From assembly GCA_964639245.1 (NCBI GenBank), contig CAZXCU010000020.1, positions 1 through 64,000 of the forward strand: 64,000 nucleotides of DNA, in the 5' to 3' direction. A program made the position numbers and the translations under genes. Source of the stretch: SB15 sp964639245 (GTDB taxonomy: Bacteria > Chloroflexota > Anaerolineae > Aggregatilineales > J027). Shown in pieces: positions 7,888-17,189 of this stretch (positions within the stretch are counted from its first letter, which is position 1; each line of letters begins with the position of its first letter). A model generated the notes under the pieces. It saw only the letters and a list, made by a program, of their open reading frames with translations. It was not told the DNA's origin and did no database searches.

Positions 7888-10800
7888 ATGACATTCTTTA
7901 TTGAAGCACCAACGACCTTTTATATGGGGCGGCGCTTTGACCCAGATACAGGCCGACTCATTGATGATGTAGTCTACTACGACTCGCGGGATTTAGTGAC
8001 CCATGCGGTGGTGGTAGGGATGACCGGCAGTGGTAAAACGGGGTTGTGCATCACGCTGCTTGAGGAAGCCGTGATGGATCGTGTGCCAGCCATTGTGATT
8101 GACCCTAAAGGCGACATCACTAATTTAATGCTGACCTTCCCCAACCTTTCGCCGGAAGAATTTTTGCCGTGGATTAACCCCGATGATGCCCAGCGTACCG
8201 GATTAACACCCCAGGAATATGCTGCGGATGTGGCACAAATGTGGCGCGATGGCTTGAGCAGTTGGGGAATCGGGCCGCAACGTTTGCAAGAATTTAAAAA
8301 CAATGCAACATTCAGCATTTTCACACCGGGTTCGGACGCGGGGCTACCCATTAGTATTGTGGATGCCATGCAACCGCCCGTTGAAGGCTGGATGGGACGC
8401 GAAGAGCAACACCGCGAACGCATTAGCGGGATTGTCACGGCGCTGCTGGCCTTAACAGGCATGAAAGTTACCACCCGCGACAAAGAACATGTCCTGATGT
8501 CTAACATCATCGAGAACGCTTGGATGCAGGGACTGCCCCTGACCCTTGGCGACATCATCGTCCAAGTACAAAATCCTCCGTTCAACAAATTGGGTGTGTT
8601 TGACATCAATTCGTTTTTCCCCGAAAAAGAACGCTTCAAACTTGCCATCGAACTTAACAACATCATTGCCTCGCCGAGCTTTAAAACATGGCTGCAAGGC
8701 GAACCCCTGGATGTGAGAAACTTGCTCTATACCCGCGAGGGCAAACCGCGTGTCAGCATTTTTTACATTGCTCACCTGAATGATGTGCAGCGCAGTTTTA
8801 TCATTACCCTGCTGCTGGAAAGTGTGCTGGCATGGATGCGAACGCTTGGCGGGACAAGCAGTTTACGGGCGCTGGTGTATTTTGATGAAGTCTTCGGGCA
8901 TTTTCCGCCCTACCCTAAAAATCCACCGACCAAAGAACCCATTTTGCGTCTGCTCAAGCAAGCCCGTGCTTTTGGTATTGGGATGGTTTTGGCAACGCAG
9001 AACCCCGGCGATTTGGACTACAAAGGCTTGTCCAACGCGGGGACATGGTTCATCGGCAAATTGCAAACTGAAAATGACAAACGCAAAGTGCTGGACGGCT
9101 TGGCGACGGCTTCATCCGCCAACAATCCGATTGATTTAGGACGGTTGGATAAACTGCTTTCGACCATTAGTCCGCGTGTGTTTGTGCTGAACAACATTCA
9201 TGATAACGGTGGGCCAATTTTGATGCACACGCGCTGGGCGATGGTGTATCTGGCAGGCCCCATGACGCGGAATGAAGTCAGCCAGTTGATGGCCCCGCAA
9301 AAGTATAATTATCCGGGGGGGCAAATTCCACAGGGCTACGGGCAGCAGCAGGCGTATTCTGCCCCGCCACAAAATTACCCACAGCAGTATGCCCCGCCGC
9401 CTGCCTCACAGCCTCCGCCGAGTCTACCCGGTTTTAGTGCGTTTGATATGCGCGAAACACCCGCCGGAGTACGGGGTGCGCCGCCACCACCACCCAGTTT
9501 GCCCGGATTTGATGCACCGCCCGTCCCACCCATGTCTGTCCCACAGGCTGCCCCACCTGGTGCGCCGATACCCCCTGCTTATGGACAGCCTGCGTTTAAT
9601 CCCAGTGGGTATCAAGCCCCCAGTAATCTGGGAGCGCCCCCTATTCCGCCTGCGTATGGAGGTTCACAAATCGGACAATTCCAAGCGCCACCCCCACCGC
9701 AATTTCAACAGCCCTCCCAATCCTACGCCGGGGTGTCTGTTTCACCATCCGCGAGTACGTTGAGTCAGGATGCCGGACTCCCGCCGGGATTCAGCTATGC
9801 CCCTCCGTCGCTCACTTCGGATGTAGTACAGTTTTTTCTGCCCGCCAATATCAATTTACAACAGGCACTTTCGCAGTGGGAACGCACCTATCATCAGCAG
9901 GCGTTTTTGAATGAACGAGCGCTGATTGCCTACCGTCCGTTTTTGCTGGCACAGTGTCAAATCCGTTATATGGACAGAAAATATGACATCAACACCATCC
10001 AGACTCATGCCTACCATGTTTTTGGGGTGGAACGTACCGGATTAATTCACTGGGATGAGCATGTCGCCTTGCCCGTAGACCGCAAGCAGTTGATTGACAA
10101 ACCCTATGAGCAGGTTTTGTATGGGGAAGTGCCTTCCGGTCTAACCGATAAAAAACGGACAGCCGGGCTGGAAAAAGAGGTCGTAGATTACATTTACCAG
10201 ACCGCCCATTTCATGCTGCTTGCCAACGAAACACTGGGGATTTACAGCCGTCCGGGGATGCTCCCGGTCGATTTTCAAGCGATGGTCAATCAAGCTGCAC
10301 GCGAGGGGCGGGATGCCGAAATTGATTCCATCACCGCCCGCTTTGAAAAAGAATTTGACCGTCTGGAAGAACAATACCAGCGTGAGTCGCGGAATCTTGA
10401 ATCTGACCAATCCGCCTTACAGGATTTACGTCAGGAATCAATGGCAACCATCGGCGAAGCGGCGCTGAGTTTGTTGCAAGGGCGCACCACCTACACCCTC
10501 TCCCGTGTGGCGCGAGTGCGACGCTATCAGACACAAGCCAAAGAAAGCGTGGAGAAAAATCAGGAAGTGCTGGGCGAACTTCAGCGCGAAATGAATGAAC
10601 TCCAAGTGCGTTTTGAACAGGAAATCGCCAAACTCAACGACAAGTGGGGGCGCATTGCCATGAACACTTCGCAGCGCAAAATCACCGCCAACAAGCGCGA
10701 TATTCATATTGACCTATTCGGCATTGGTTGGAAGCCTTACTACTATGTCAAATTGGGCGGACGGCCTGAATTGTTGGATGCTTGGCAGGGACAAACTGTT

Positions 10801-11148
10801 TCGCCGGAATATGGACAGCAGGTCGCGGTGCAAAATTACTACGCCCAACCGCAGCCAAGCTATCCACCGCAGAGTTATGCACCTGCACCACCCGCCTATG
10901 GGGATAATTATATGCAGCAACCGCCCGTGTCATACCCGCCGCAAAATTACCCACCGGCTGCGCCTGCTTATGGAGATGCCTACGCCCAACCCACTCCACC
11001 TGCGCCTGCCTACCCACCGCCTCAACAGCCACCTGTTTATCAGCAACCCCCCGCCGCGCCACCACCACCGGCGTATCCCCCCCCGCCGCCTGCATATCCG
11101 GCACAACCCCCACCCCCGATGCCGAATAATCCGCAGGATGATTACTAA
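7888..11148 (+). CDS. HerA/VirB4-like P-loop ATPase with disordered Pro/Tyr-rich segments
   Basis: 1086 residues. Walker A GMTGSGKT is at 44-51 and Walker B LVYFDEVFG near 329. A QARAFGIGMVLATQNPGD segment follows, typical of the HerA/FtsK/VirB4 group of DNA- or protein-pumping ATPases (DUF87-like). The usual N-terminal HerA beta-barrel is absent. Residues about 471-645 are a Pro/Gln/Tyr/Gly-rich linker. A globular domain follows at about 650-800, a charged coiled coil at about 804-925, and residues 968-1086 are a second Pro/Tyr/Gln tail containing a near-repeat of a PPAYGD-type unit. It follows the membrane PLD-like gene and may form a membrane-associated machine with it. The role is not known to me; ATPase activity is well supported. 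Confidence 0.88.
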   Translation: MTFFIEAPTTFYMGRRFDPDTGRLIDDVVYYDSRDLVTHAVVVGMTGSGKTGLCITLLEEAVMDRVPAIVIDPKGDITNLMLTFPNLSPEEFLPWINPDDAQRTGLTPQEYAADVAQMWRDGLSSWGIGPQRLQEFKNNATFSIFTPGSDAGLPISIVDAMQPPVEGWMGREEQHRERISGIVTALLALTGMKVTTRDKEHVLMSNIIENAWMQGLPLTLGDIIVQVQNPPFNKLGVFDINSFFPEKERFKLAIELNNIIASPSFKTWLQGEPLDVRNLLYTREGKPRVSIFYIAHLNDVQRSFIITLLLESVLAWMRTLGGTSSLRALVYFDEVFGHFPPYPKNPPTKEPILRLLKQARAFGIGMVLATQNPGDLDYKGLSNAGTWFIGKLQTENDKRKVLDGLATASSANNPIDLGRLDKLLSTISPRVFVLNNIHDNGGPILMHTRWAMVYLAGPMTRNEVSQLMAPQKYNYPGGQIPQGYGQQQAYSAPPQNYPQQYAPPPASQPPPSLPGFSAFDMRETPAGVRGAPPPPPSLPGFDAPPVPPMSVPQAAPPGAPIPPAYGQPAFNPSGYQAPSNLGAPPIPPAYGGSQIGQFQAPPPPQFQQPSQSYAGVSVSPSASTLSQDAGLPPGFSYAPPSLTSDVVQFFLPANINLQQALSQWERTYHQQAFLNERALIAYRPFLLAQCQIRYMDRKYDINTIQTHAYHVFGVERTGLIHWDEHVALPVDRKQLIDKPYEQVLYGEVPSGLTDKKRTAGLEKEVVDYIYQTAHFMLLANETLGIYSRPGMLPVDFQAMVNQAAREGRDAEIDSITARFEKEFDRLEEQYQRESRNLESDQSALQDLRQESMATIGEAALSLLQGRTTYTLSRVARVRRYQTQAKESVEKNQEVLGELQREMNELQVRFEQEIAKLNDKWGRIAMNTSQRKITANKRDIHIDLFGIGWKPYYYVKLGGRPELLDAWQGQTVSPEYGQQVAVQNYYAQPQPSYPPQSYAPAPPAYGDNYMQQPPVSYPPQNYPPAAPAYGDAYAQPTPPAPAYPPPQQPPVYQQPPAAPPPPAYPPPPPAYPAQPPPPMPNNPQDDY

Positions 11149-11156
11149 ACATACAG

Positions 11157-11181
11157 ATCGCTCCCGCAAGGAGCGATTTTT
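11157..11181 (+). terminator. intrinsic terminator after the ATPase gene
   Basis: A perfect 8-bp stem (11157-11164 with 11170-11177) and 5-nt loop CGCAA, running into a T5 tract, 9 nt after the ATPase stop codon. Confidence 0.85.
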
Positions 11182-11243
11182 GCGTAACCTTTCACAATCA
11201 AAGGTGTTACAATTTTTTCGGAAATGCTGGGATTCGAGATTGT

Positions 11244-12383
11244 ATGCGTGTTGCACTTTTTACCGAAACGTTCCTCCCCAAAATTGATGGGATTGTCACC
11301 GTTGTATGTTTGACCTTAGACCACCTGCACAAGCGCGGCGTAGAATTTATGGTGGTTGCACCGGAACTGAACGGCCCTAAAATCACCGAATACAAAGGCC
11401 ATCCGGTCATTACCGTATCGGGTGTTAAAAATCCCCTCTATCCCGAATTGAATATCTGTGTTCCCAACCTCAAAACTTACTGGGCGTTAAAAGACTTCAA
11501 CCCGGATATCGTCCATTTGATGCACCCGTTGGTGGTGGGGACAAGCGGATTGTTGATGGCAAAATGGCTTGGTAAACCGACATTGGCTTCGTTTCATCTG
11601 GATGTTGCCGAAGCTGCCAATCATTTCGGGTTAGGCTTTGTGAATCCACTGGTCTGGTCATATACCCGTACCAATTTTAATTACTGCAACTATGCACTTG
11701 CGCCTTCTCGCTTGCAGCAAGAACAACTGCTGGCAAAAGATTTTAACAATGTGGGGTTGTGGCGTAGGGGAGTCGATGCGGAAAAATTCCACCCCGATTT
11801 CTACAGCCAAGCCATGCGGGAACGCCTTTCCGATGGACACCCCGAAGACCATCTCTTGATTTATGTGGGGCGCTTGTCCTATGAAAAACGGATTCACACG
11901 CTCAAGCCGATTCTGGAAAATGTGCCGGGAACCCGTCTCGCGCTGGTTGGCGATGGCCCGCAACGTGAAGAATTGGAACGCTATTTTGAAGGCACAAATA
12001 CCCAATTTATGGGCTATCTGAAAGGGCGTGAACTTTCCGAAGCCTTTGCTAGCGCCGATATTTTCACCTTCCCCTCTGCAATGGAAACATTCGGGTTGGT
12101 GATTGTCGAGGCGATGGCCTCCGGTTTGCCGGTGGTGACAACCCTCGTCGGCGGTGCGAAAGATGTCATTATTCCGGGACAAACAGGCTATGCGTGTCCG
12201 GTGGGCGATGTGAATGGCATGGTGGAGGGCGTGCGAGCGATTGTCAGCCAACCCGGAAAACGCCAAGAAATGGGCAAATTGGCGCGGGCTTTTGCTGAAA
12301 CCCAAACTTGGGATGCCATCATGGATGAATTGATTGGTTGTTACGGCGAAATCATTGATGGGGCAATTCCGGCGACTGCTTAA
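11244..12383 (+). CDS. GT4 glycosyltransferase, SqdX/SQD2-like
   Basis: 379 residues, GT-B fold, family GT4. The start MRVALFTETFLPKIDGI is the N-terminal Rossmann strand-loop; YVGRLSYEKR and LVGDGPQREELE belong to the nucleotide-sugar domain. The FPSAMETFGLVIVEAMASG segment carries the GT4 EX7E motif. From memory the closest described relative is plant SQD2/cyanobacterial SqdX, which moves sulfoquinovose from UDP-sulfoquinovose to diacylglycerol; similar segments are WRRGVDAEKFHP and GYLKGRELSEAFASADIF. A sqdB gene 11 kb downstream supports that role. Alpha-mannosyltransferases of the MgtA/PimB type are the main alternative. The stop overlaps the stop of the convergent gene by 4 nt. Confidence 0.87.
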   Translation: MRVALFTETFLPKIDGIVTVVCLTLDHLHKRGVEFMVVAPELNGPKITEYKGHPVITVSGVKNPLYPELNICVPNLKTYWALKDFNPDIVHLMHPLVVGTSGLLMAKWLGKPTLASFHLDVAEAANHFGLGFVNPLVWSYTRTNFNYCNYALAPSRLQQEQLLAKDFNNVGLWRRGVDAEKFHPDFYSQAMRERLSDGHPEDHLLIYVGRLSYEKRIHTLKPILENVPGTRLALVGDGPQREELERYFEGTNTQFMGYLKGRELSEAFASADIFTFPSAMETFGLVIVEAMASGLPVVTTLVGGAKDVIIPGQTGYACPVGDVNGMVEGVRAIVSQPGKRQEMGKLARAFAETQTWDAIMDELIGCYGEIIDGAIPATA

Positions 12384-12937
12384 AGATTGCCCGTTTGCTT
12401 TTTTACGTAGTGGTGGGCTTCACTAACCACAAAATCAACGGTAGCCGTAATCGAAGGGTCAGGCAGGGTAGTGGGTGGCACATCAATTTTAGCCACCTCC
12501 ACCACCTGACTTTTTTCGGGGTCAAGCTGCACCTGTAAAATTTGTCCTTTGGGGGGCAGCGGCAGAATCAGCCCATTTTCTGCCCACTGCGGCTCAACAA
12601 GGGCAGCCTCCCGCCGAACCGTGATGGCAAAATTTTCGTGGGTCAACTGCCCCTCATTTTCGATCAACTGCACAAACATATGCGGCTGCAAAATGGCACG
12701 GCTGCGGCCATCCAAACCATCGGCAAAGGCCAGATGATAGGCCATGCCATCCAACACCATATACGGGGCGCGATGCTGTGTAACTGCCGAAACCCATGAT
12801 TCCGATGACCATGCCAACCCGGTATCCACCAGAAAAACTTTGCTGTTCAGCATTTGTTTTAACCGTTTGATGACAGTGAACATTTTGGGCATGAAGGCCA
12901 AATCTCCACCGAGATGGGCTGTTACCAACACGTACAT
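12380..12937 (-). CDS. hypothetical protein (possibly degenerate metallophosphatase/UshA-like domain)
   Basis: Not firmly recognised. 185 residues, no signal peptide. The first half (VTAHLGGDLAF, then FLVDTGLAWSSESW and YMVLDGMAYHLAFADG) is faintly like the N-terminal lobe of 5'-nucleotidase/UshA-type metallophosphatases, but the metal-binding DxH and GNH(E/D) residues are missing. The second half looks like a beta-rich domain. It is the last gene of a minus-strand trio with the thioesterase and crotonase, its ATG overlapping the thioesterase stop by one base (TGATG). The function is open; a CoA- or lipid-related role is only a neighbourhood guess. Confidence 0.7.
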   Translation of the reverse strand: MYVLVTAHLGGDLAFMPKMFTVIKRLKQMLNSKVFLVDTGLAWSSESWVSAVTQHRAPYMVLDGMAYHLAFADGLDGRSRAILQPHMFVQLIENEGQLTHENFAITVRREAALVEPQWAENGLILPLPPKGQILQVQLDPEKSQVVEVAKIDVPPTTLPDPSITATVDFVVSEAHHYVKKQTGNL

Positions 12938-13371
12938 CAGTCGCGTTCCGGCTTCACATTTTCATAGTCAGTCATGCGCTGCTGCCAACCATTTGACACA
13001 TGCACGGATTTGGCCTGCTCATAATCGTAAGCGACCATCGTCATTGTGGCGGAACAAACCAAACGTTCATCGGCTGCCAGTACCATCAGGTAATCAAGAT
13101 CAAAACTCTTGCGTCCAATCCGCGAACAGCGCACATGAATATCGACCACATCCTTCAGGCGCAGCCGCATGAGGTAATCAATCACGGTCTTACGCACAAT
13201 CATATTCATATCACGCGGATTGGTGCCGATTCCCAACACTTCCCGCGCATAGCCCACTCTGGCCTGTTCTAAGTAGGTGATATACCGCGCTTCGTTGACA
13301 TGCCCAATCGCGTCCAAATCATCAAAGCGCGGCACAATTTTGGTGGAGTAGCGGAATTGTTCCAGCAGCAT
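12937..13371 (-). CDS. acyl-CoA thioesterase, hotdog fold (4HBT)
   Basis: 144 residues, the usual size of a single hotdog domain. The segment DDLDAIGHVNEARYITYLE is the 4HBT signature: a catalytic aspartate, GHVN, an aromatic Y and a helix ending in E-x-AR. The family cleaves acyl-CoA to free acid and CoA in the cytoplasm. The start codon directly follows the crotonase stop (TAA-ATG), and its own stop overlaps the next ATG, so the three minus-strand genes are tightly coupled. Chain-length preference cannot be told from sequence. Confidence 0.88.
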   Translation of the reverse strand: MLLEQFRYSTKIVPRFDDLDAIGHVNEARYITYLEQARVGYAREVLGIGTNPRDMNMIVRKTVIDYLMRLRLKDVVDIHVRCSRIGRKSFDLDYLMVLAADERLVCSATMTMVAYDYEQAKSVHVSNGWQQRMTDYENVKPERD

Positions 13372-14145
13372 TTACTGTCCCTTCCACTGAGCAGGTCGCT
13401 TATTCACGAACGCATCCATACCTTCTTTTTGGTCATCGGTGCTGAACAAAAAGTGGAAACTCCGCCGTTCGTAATTTAATCCTTCGGTGAGCGAAAGTTC
13501 GTCCGCTTTGTTGACGGCATCTTTGGCAATCCGAAGCGCAATCGGAGCGCGGGCGGCAATTTCGGCAGCAATTTTTAACGAATCCGCCAGATAACTCTCA
13601 AGCGGATAGACATGATTCACAAGACCAAATTTTTCCGCTTCTGTGGCGGTCAACCAGCGATTGTTCAACACCATTTCCATCGCCAAGGATTTTCCCACTG
13701 CACGGGTTAAACGCTGTGTTCCCCCTGCTCCGGGAATAACGCCTAAATTAATTTCTGGCTGCCCAAATTTGGCATTTTCCGCCGCAAAAATCATATCGCA
13801 GGCCATCGCCAATTCGCAGCCCCCGCCCAAACACACCCCCGCCACGACTGCAATAATCGGTTTGCTGATTTTGCGAAGTTCATCCCAGATGGAAATGGGG
13901 TCGCCTGTCAACATCGAAACAGGAGTCGCATTCGCCATTTCTTTGATGTCTGCCCCCGCAGCAAAGGCTTTTTCGCTCCCTGTAATCACATGGCAGCCCA
14001 CTTCTGAATCCGCGTCCAATCCCTTGAGTGAGGTGATCAGTTCGTGCATCAGAGCGCTGTTGAGGGCATTCATCGCCTGTGGACGGTTTAAACGGATGAG
14101 TGCAACGCGGTTGTCTTGTTTTTCGACCAGAATATTTTCATACAT
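13372..14145 (-). CDS. enoyl-CoA hydratase (crotonase family)
   Basis: 257 residues, the normal crotonase length. Both catalytic glutamates of enoyl-CoA hydratase are present: the E of GGGCELA and the E of GQPEINLG. The oxyanion segment AAGADIKEMA and the GAGGTQRL motif are also there. Predicted to hydrate trans-2-enoyl-CoA to 3-hydroxyacyl-CoA in beta-oxidation; cytoplasmic. The C-terminal segment reads KEGMDAFVNKRPAQWKG, common to short-chain family members. First gene of the crotonase-thioesterase-unknown operon. The exact physiological substrate (fatty acid, amino-acid or aromatic CoA) is not determined. Confidence 0.93.
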   Translation of the reverse strand: MYENILVEKQDNRVALIRLNRPQAMNALNSALMHELITSLKGLDADSEVGCHVITGSEKAFAAGADIKEMANATPVSMLTGDPISIWDELRKISKPIIAVVAGVCLGGGCELAMACDMIFAAENAKFGQPEINLGVIPGAGGTQRLTRAVGKSLAMEMVLNNRWLTATEAEKFGLVNHVYPLESYLADSLKIAAEIAARAPIALRIAKDAVNKADELSLTEGLNYERRSFHFLFSTDDQKEGMDAFVNKRPAQWKGQ

Positions 14146-14158
14146 GGTGATAGTTCCC

Positions 14159-14938
14159 CTAAAGAATAATAGCCCGTAACATGATAAACAACCCGAACAT
14201 CAGATGGGTTAAAATCGCAGCGTAGGTGGATTTGGTCGCCCCACGGGCAATTCCCGCCGTCAAGCCCAACAGAAGCGGATACACCAAGCCCCACCAGAGG
14301 CTGCTGTCCAAAACAAAATGCACCAGCGCAAATGCCAGCGCCGTTATACCCACCGCTTGCACCGCATCCATTTTTTTGACCAGCGCGGGGTACAAAATGC
14401 CGCGAAAGATGATTTCTTCGATGATGGGGCGGGCAACCACGACCACCAGCAACCCGATGATGAACTGGCCTAAATCTTCTTCCAGTGACAAATCCAGCAG
14501 AGGGCGGGGCAAACTGTCAAACGGCACCCCCACAATAAAACTGACGACATCGACCAGCACCACAATCGTAAACGCCGCCAACGCCACAAATGCAAGTGGC
14601 GTATTTTGTGATGGGATGAACCCCAGTGCATCAACGAGGCGCGTTTGTAAGGGAATTTTTTTGCTATCCTGCGCCTTATAAAAAGCGGTACTCACATATT
14701 GATAAATCAGCACACCCGTTAAGGCACACCCGATGAGGTTTGACCATGCCAACACACCGGGTTCGGGCGAACCATCAAGGGGTGTATCAGAGGCACTGGT
14801 CGTGAACAGCAGCGCAGCAAATAAAACAATCAGATAGGCCACTGCCAATCCTACCCCCAGAGGCCAATTCCAGAGGGCGGGCAGTTTTTCGGGCTGGCGC
14901 ACCCGTGCCAGTACCCGTTGAATCGAACGTCGTATCAA
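14159..14938 (-). CDS. CPBP family intramembrane metalloprotease
   Basis: A multi-pass membrane protein with the CPBP (CAAX protease/bacteriocin-processing) motifs: EEIIFRG (EExxxR), FALVH (FxxxH) and a third histidine in LTHLMFG. About seven hydrophobic helices are visible. The open frame extends upstream to 15070. That extension would overlap the divergent SirB1-type gene and pass through the promoter, so I place the start at the TTG at 14938, which has AAGGA 8 nt upstream. This gives 259 residues. Members cleave prenylated or peptide substrates in the membrane; many bacterial ones have no known target. Confidence 0.85.
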   Translation of the reverse strand: MIRRSIQRVLARVRQPEKLPALWNWPLGVGLAVAYLIVLFAALLFTTSASDTPLDGSPEPGVLAWSNLIGCALTGVLIYQYVSTAFYKAQDSKKIPLQTRLVDALGFIPSQNTPLAFVALAAFTIVVLVDVVSFIVGVPFDSLPRPLLDLSLEEDLGQFIIGLLVVVVARPIIEEIIFRGILYPALVKKMDAVQAVGITALAFALVHFVLDSSLWWGLVYPLLLGLTAGIARGATKSTYAAILTHLMFGLFIMLRAIIL

Positions 14939-14964
14939 AGTGTATATCCTTAAAAACCTTACAG

Positions 14965-14994
14965 AGTATAGCGTTTTCGGGAGCAATTGGAAAA
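14965..14994 (-). promoter_or_regulatory. promoter of the CPBP protease gene
   Basis: On the minus strand TTTTCC (14989-14994) and TATACT (14965-14970) are 18 nt apart. Transcription would begin near 14958, upstream of the proposed TTG start at 14938 but downstream of the longer open frame's starts, supporting the shorter gene model. Confidence 0.5.
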
Positions 14995-15043
14995 AGTGGT
15001 GCATTTTATCGTTATCACTACAATTAGAGCTATGGAGGTTGGC

Positions 15044-15859
15044 ATGGCAAGTTTTCGGGAATCCTTGCAAGAAAGTCCGCTAAGGTTAGATTATGCGACC
15101 TTGCTTATCGCTAAAGAAGTTGCCTTTAGCCATTTAAATGTCGAAAAAAACCTTCAATTGCTGGACGATTTTGCCCGTACCATTGAATTGCGCTTGCGCC
15201 CCACTGATACCCGTCATGATGAACTGCGCCGCATCAGCGAATTTTTATTTGATGAGATGGGCTTTCACGGCAACAGCGATAACTATTACGCCCCCCATAA
15301 CAGCTTTTTAAATAAAGTGTTGGAACTTCGGATGGGGATTCCCATTACACTCTCGATTGTGTATATTGCGGTGGGCAAACGTTTGGGCTTGCCGTTATAT
15401 GGGGTCGGCTTACCGGGACATTTTATCGTAGGATGCAGCAGTCCCAACGCACCCATTTATCTTGATCCCTTCCATGATGGCTTGCTGCTGGATGCAAACG
15501 AATGTAAGCAGCTTGCGATGAACCATCTGCCAGAAGGCATGGCTTTTTCGGCGCGTTTTCTTGACCCCCAACCGCCCAATTTAATTTTGATGCGGATCTT
15601 AAACAATTTACGGCATATTTACATTACACAGCACGATTTACCCCAACTACTTTCGGTGCTGCGCTTGCAAAAAACCTTGAACCCTCGCAATCCCGAACTC
15701 AACCGTGATATTGGCGTTTTGTGTACGCACCTTGAACACTGGGGCGAAGCGGTACGGGAATTGCGCTACTATGTCTATGCCCGTCCTCAAGGCAGCGACA
15801 TCGAAAAAATCCGTGCGATGCTGCATGAAGCCGTCGGCAATATGAGCAAACTCAATTAG
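15044..15859 (+). CDS. SirB1-type transglutaminase-like/TPR protein
   Basis: 271 residues. The N-terminal two thirds match the SirB1 (UPF0162) transglutaminase-like family, with NKVLELRMGIPITLSIVYIA followed by GVGLPGHFIVG. The C-terminal third (about 190-265) is a pair of TPR-like helical repeats. The start at 15044 is chosen because GGAGG stands 6 nt before this ATG; an upstream ATG at 14987 lacks a ribosome site. The biochemical role of SirB1 proteins is not settled. It is divergent from the CPBP protease gene with about 105 bp between start codons. Confidence 0.88.
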   Translation: MASFRESLQESPLRLDYATLLIAKEVAFSHLNVEKNLQLLDDFARTIELRLRPTDTRHDELRRISEFLFDEMGFHGNSDNYYAPHNSFLNKVLELRMGIPITLSIVYIAVGKRLGLPLYGVGLPGHFIVGCSSPNAPIYLDPFHDGLLLDANECKQLAMNHLPEGMAFSARFLDPQPPNLILMRILNNLRHIYITQHDLPQLLSVLRLQKTLNPRNPELNRDIGVLCTHLEHWGEAVRELRYYVYARPQGSDIEKIRAMLHEAVGNMSKLN

Positions 15860-15966
15860 CTTTGCACGTTCAATTTTACTGAATTGGTTGAAAACTTCAT
15901 TTAGCGCTACTCTCTTGGGCGAACTGATTTTAGCTGAATGCTGTCAGCGAGAAAGGCTTTTGAAAA

Positions 15967-17175
15967 ATGGATTTTGCGATTCCTGCCCCTATTCAAGACA
16001 TGCGGATGCAGATTTTAGAATTTATTGAAACCAAAATTTACCCTTGGGAAAAAGAAGGCTTTGAATACGACGAAAAAAATTTCCCCCAATGCAGCGAAGA
16101 CCATCCCTATATTCGCCAATTGCAGCAAGAAGTCAAAGCACTGGGACTCTGGGCAGGGCATCTCCCCAAAGATGCTGGGGGGATGGGCTTAGGGGTCATG
16201 GAATATGGCCTGCTCAACGAAATTATCGGACGAAGTTATTTTGCCCCGCGTGTCTTTGGGTGTAACGCGCCGGACAGTGGTAATGCTGAAATTTTGTGGC
16301 ATTTTGGCACAGACGAACAAAAAGAAAAATATTTCTGGCCTTTGCAGCGCAGTGAAGTGCGTTCTTTTTTTAGCATGACCGAACCCGAAACCAGTGGATC
16401 AGACCCGCGCAACCTCAAAGCGACTGCCGTTCAAGACGGGGATGAATGGGTGATTAATGGGCGCAAGTGGTACAGCACCAATGCGAACGGCGCTGCCTTT
16501 GGCATTGTGATGGCGGTTACAGACCCCAACGCTAACACTTACCGCCGTCAATCTCAGATTATTGTGCCTGCTGATACTCCCGGAGTTCATCTGGTGCGTC
16601 CAATCTCCGTGATGGGACACACCACAGGCGGGGGACATTGGGAAATCGAATATGAAAATGTGCGTGTGCCACTTACCAATACGTTAGGCGAAATTGGCGA
16701 TGGATTCATGATTGCCCAAGCGCGTTTGGGGCCGGGACGGATTCACCATTGTATGCGCTGGTTGGGACAGGCAGAACGTGCCTTCGATTTAATGTGTCGT
16801 TATGCCACTGAGCGCGAAGCCTTTGGCAGTGTTCTTGCGGAAAAACAAACCGTACAAACTTGGATTGCTGACAGTGCCACCGAAATTCAAGCCGCACGCT
16901 TGATGGTGTTAAACGCCGCGTGGATGATTGATCATGTGGGGCAGCGCGAGGCACGGGTTGAGATTTCAATGATTAAATTTTTTGTCGCCAAAGTGATGAT
17001 GGATGTGCTTGACCGTGCCATTCAAGTGCATGGCGGGTTAGGAGTCTCGGATGATACCCCGTTGGCCTTCATGTGGCGACAGGGACGCGCCGCCCGTATT
17101 TACGATGGGCCGGACGAAGTACACCGGATGGTTGTTTCACGGGAAATGCTCAAAAAGTATCAGCCAAACAGGTAA
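15967..17175 (+). CDS. acyl-CoA dehydrogenase (ACAD10/11-like)
   Basis: 402 residues with the full acyl-CoA dehydrogenase fold: an N-terminal helical domain, the flavin-contacting MTEPETSGSDPRN segment near 138, and the C-terminal VHGGLGVSDDTPLAF and IYDGPDEVHR motifs. The family oxidises acyl-CoA to 2-enoyl-CoA with FAD, passing electrons to ETF. Where medium-chain enzymes have YEG with the catalytic base, this protein has YDG; that substitution is common in the ACAD10/11-like branch. GAAAGG lies upstream of the ATG. It stands alone, but with the crotonase and thioesterase 2-3 kb away it fits fatty-acid oxidation. Confidence 0.93.
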   Translation: MDFAIPAPIQDMRMQILEFIETKIYPWEKEGFEYDEKNFPQCSEDHPYIRQLQQEVKALGLWAGHLPKDAGGMGLGVMEYGLLNEIIGRSYFAPRVFGCNAPDSGNAEILWHFGTDEQKEKYFWPLQRSEVRSFFSMTEPETSGSDPRNLKATAVQDGDEWVINGRKWYSTNANGAAFGIVMAVTDPNANTYRRQSQIIVPADTPGVHLVRPISVMGHTTGGGHWEIEYENVRVPLTNTLGEIGDGFMIAQARLGPGRIHHCMRWLGQAERAFDLMCRYATEREAFGSVLAEKQTVQTWIADSATEIQAARLMVLNAAWMIDHVGQREARVEISMIKFFVAKVMMDVLDRAIQVHGGLGVSDDTPLAFMWRQGRAARIYDGPDEVHRMVVSREMLKKYQPNR

Positions 17176-17189
17176 TCCTTTTGTTTGTG

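Noticed and set aside
9424..9763. Proline/arginine-rich open frames inside the ATPase gene
   Set aside because: They are out-of-frame shadows of the Pro/Gln-rich linker and have no ribosome sites of their own.
15004..15070. Longer start for the CPBP protease gene reaching 15070
   Set aside because: It would overlap the divergent SirB1-type start region and run through the likely promoter; the TTG at 14938 has a well-spaced ribosome site.
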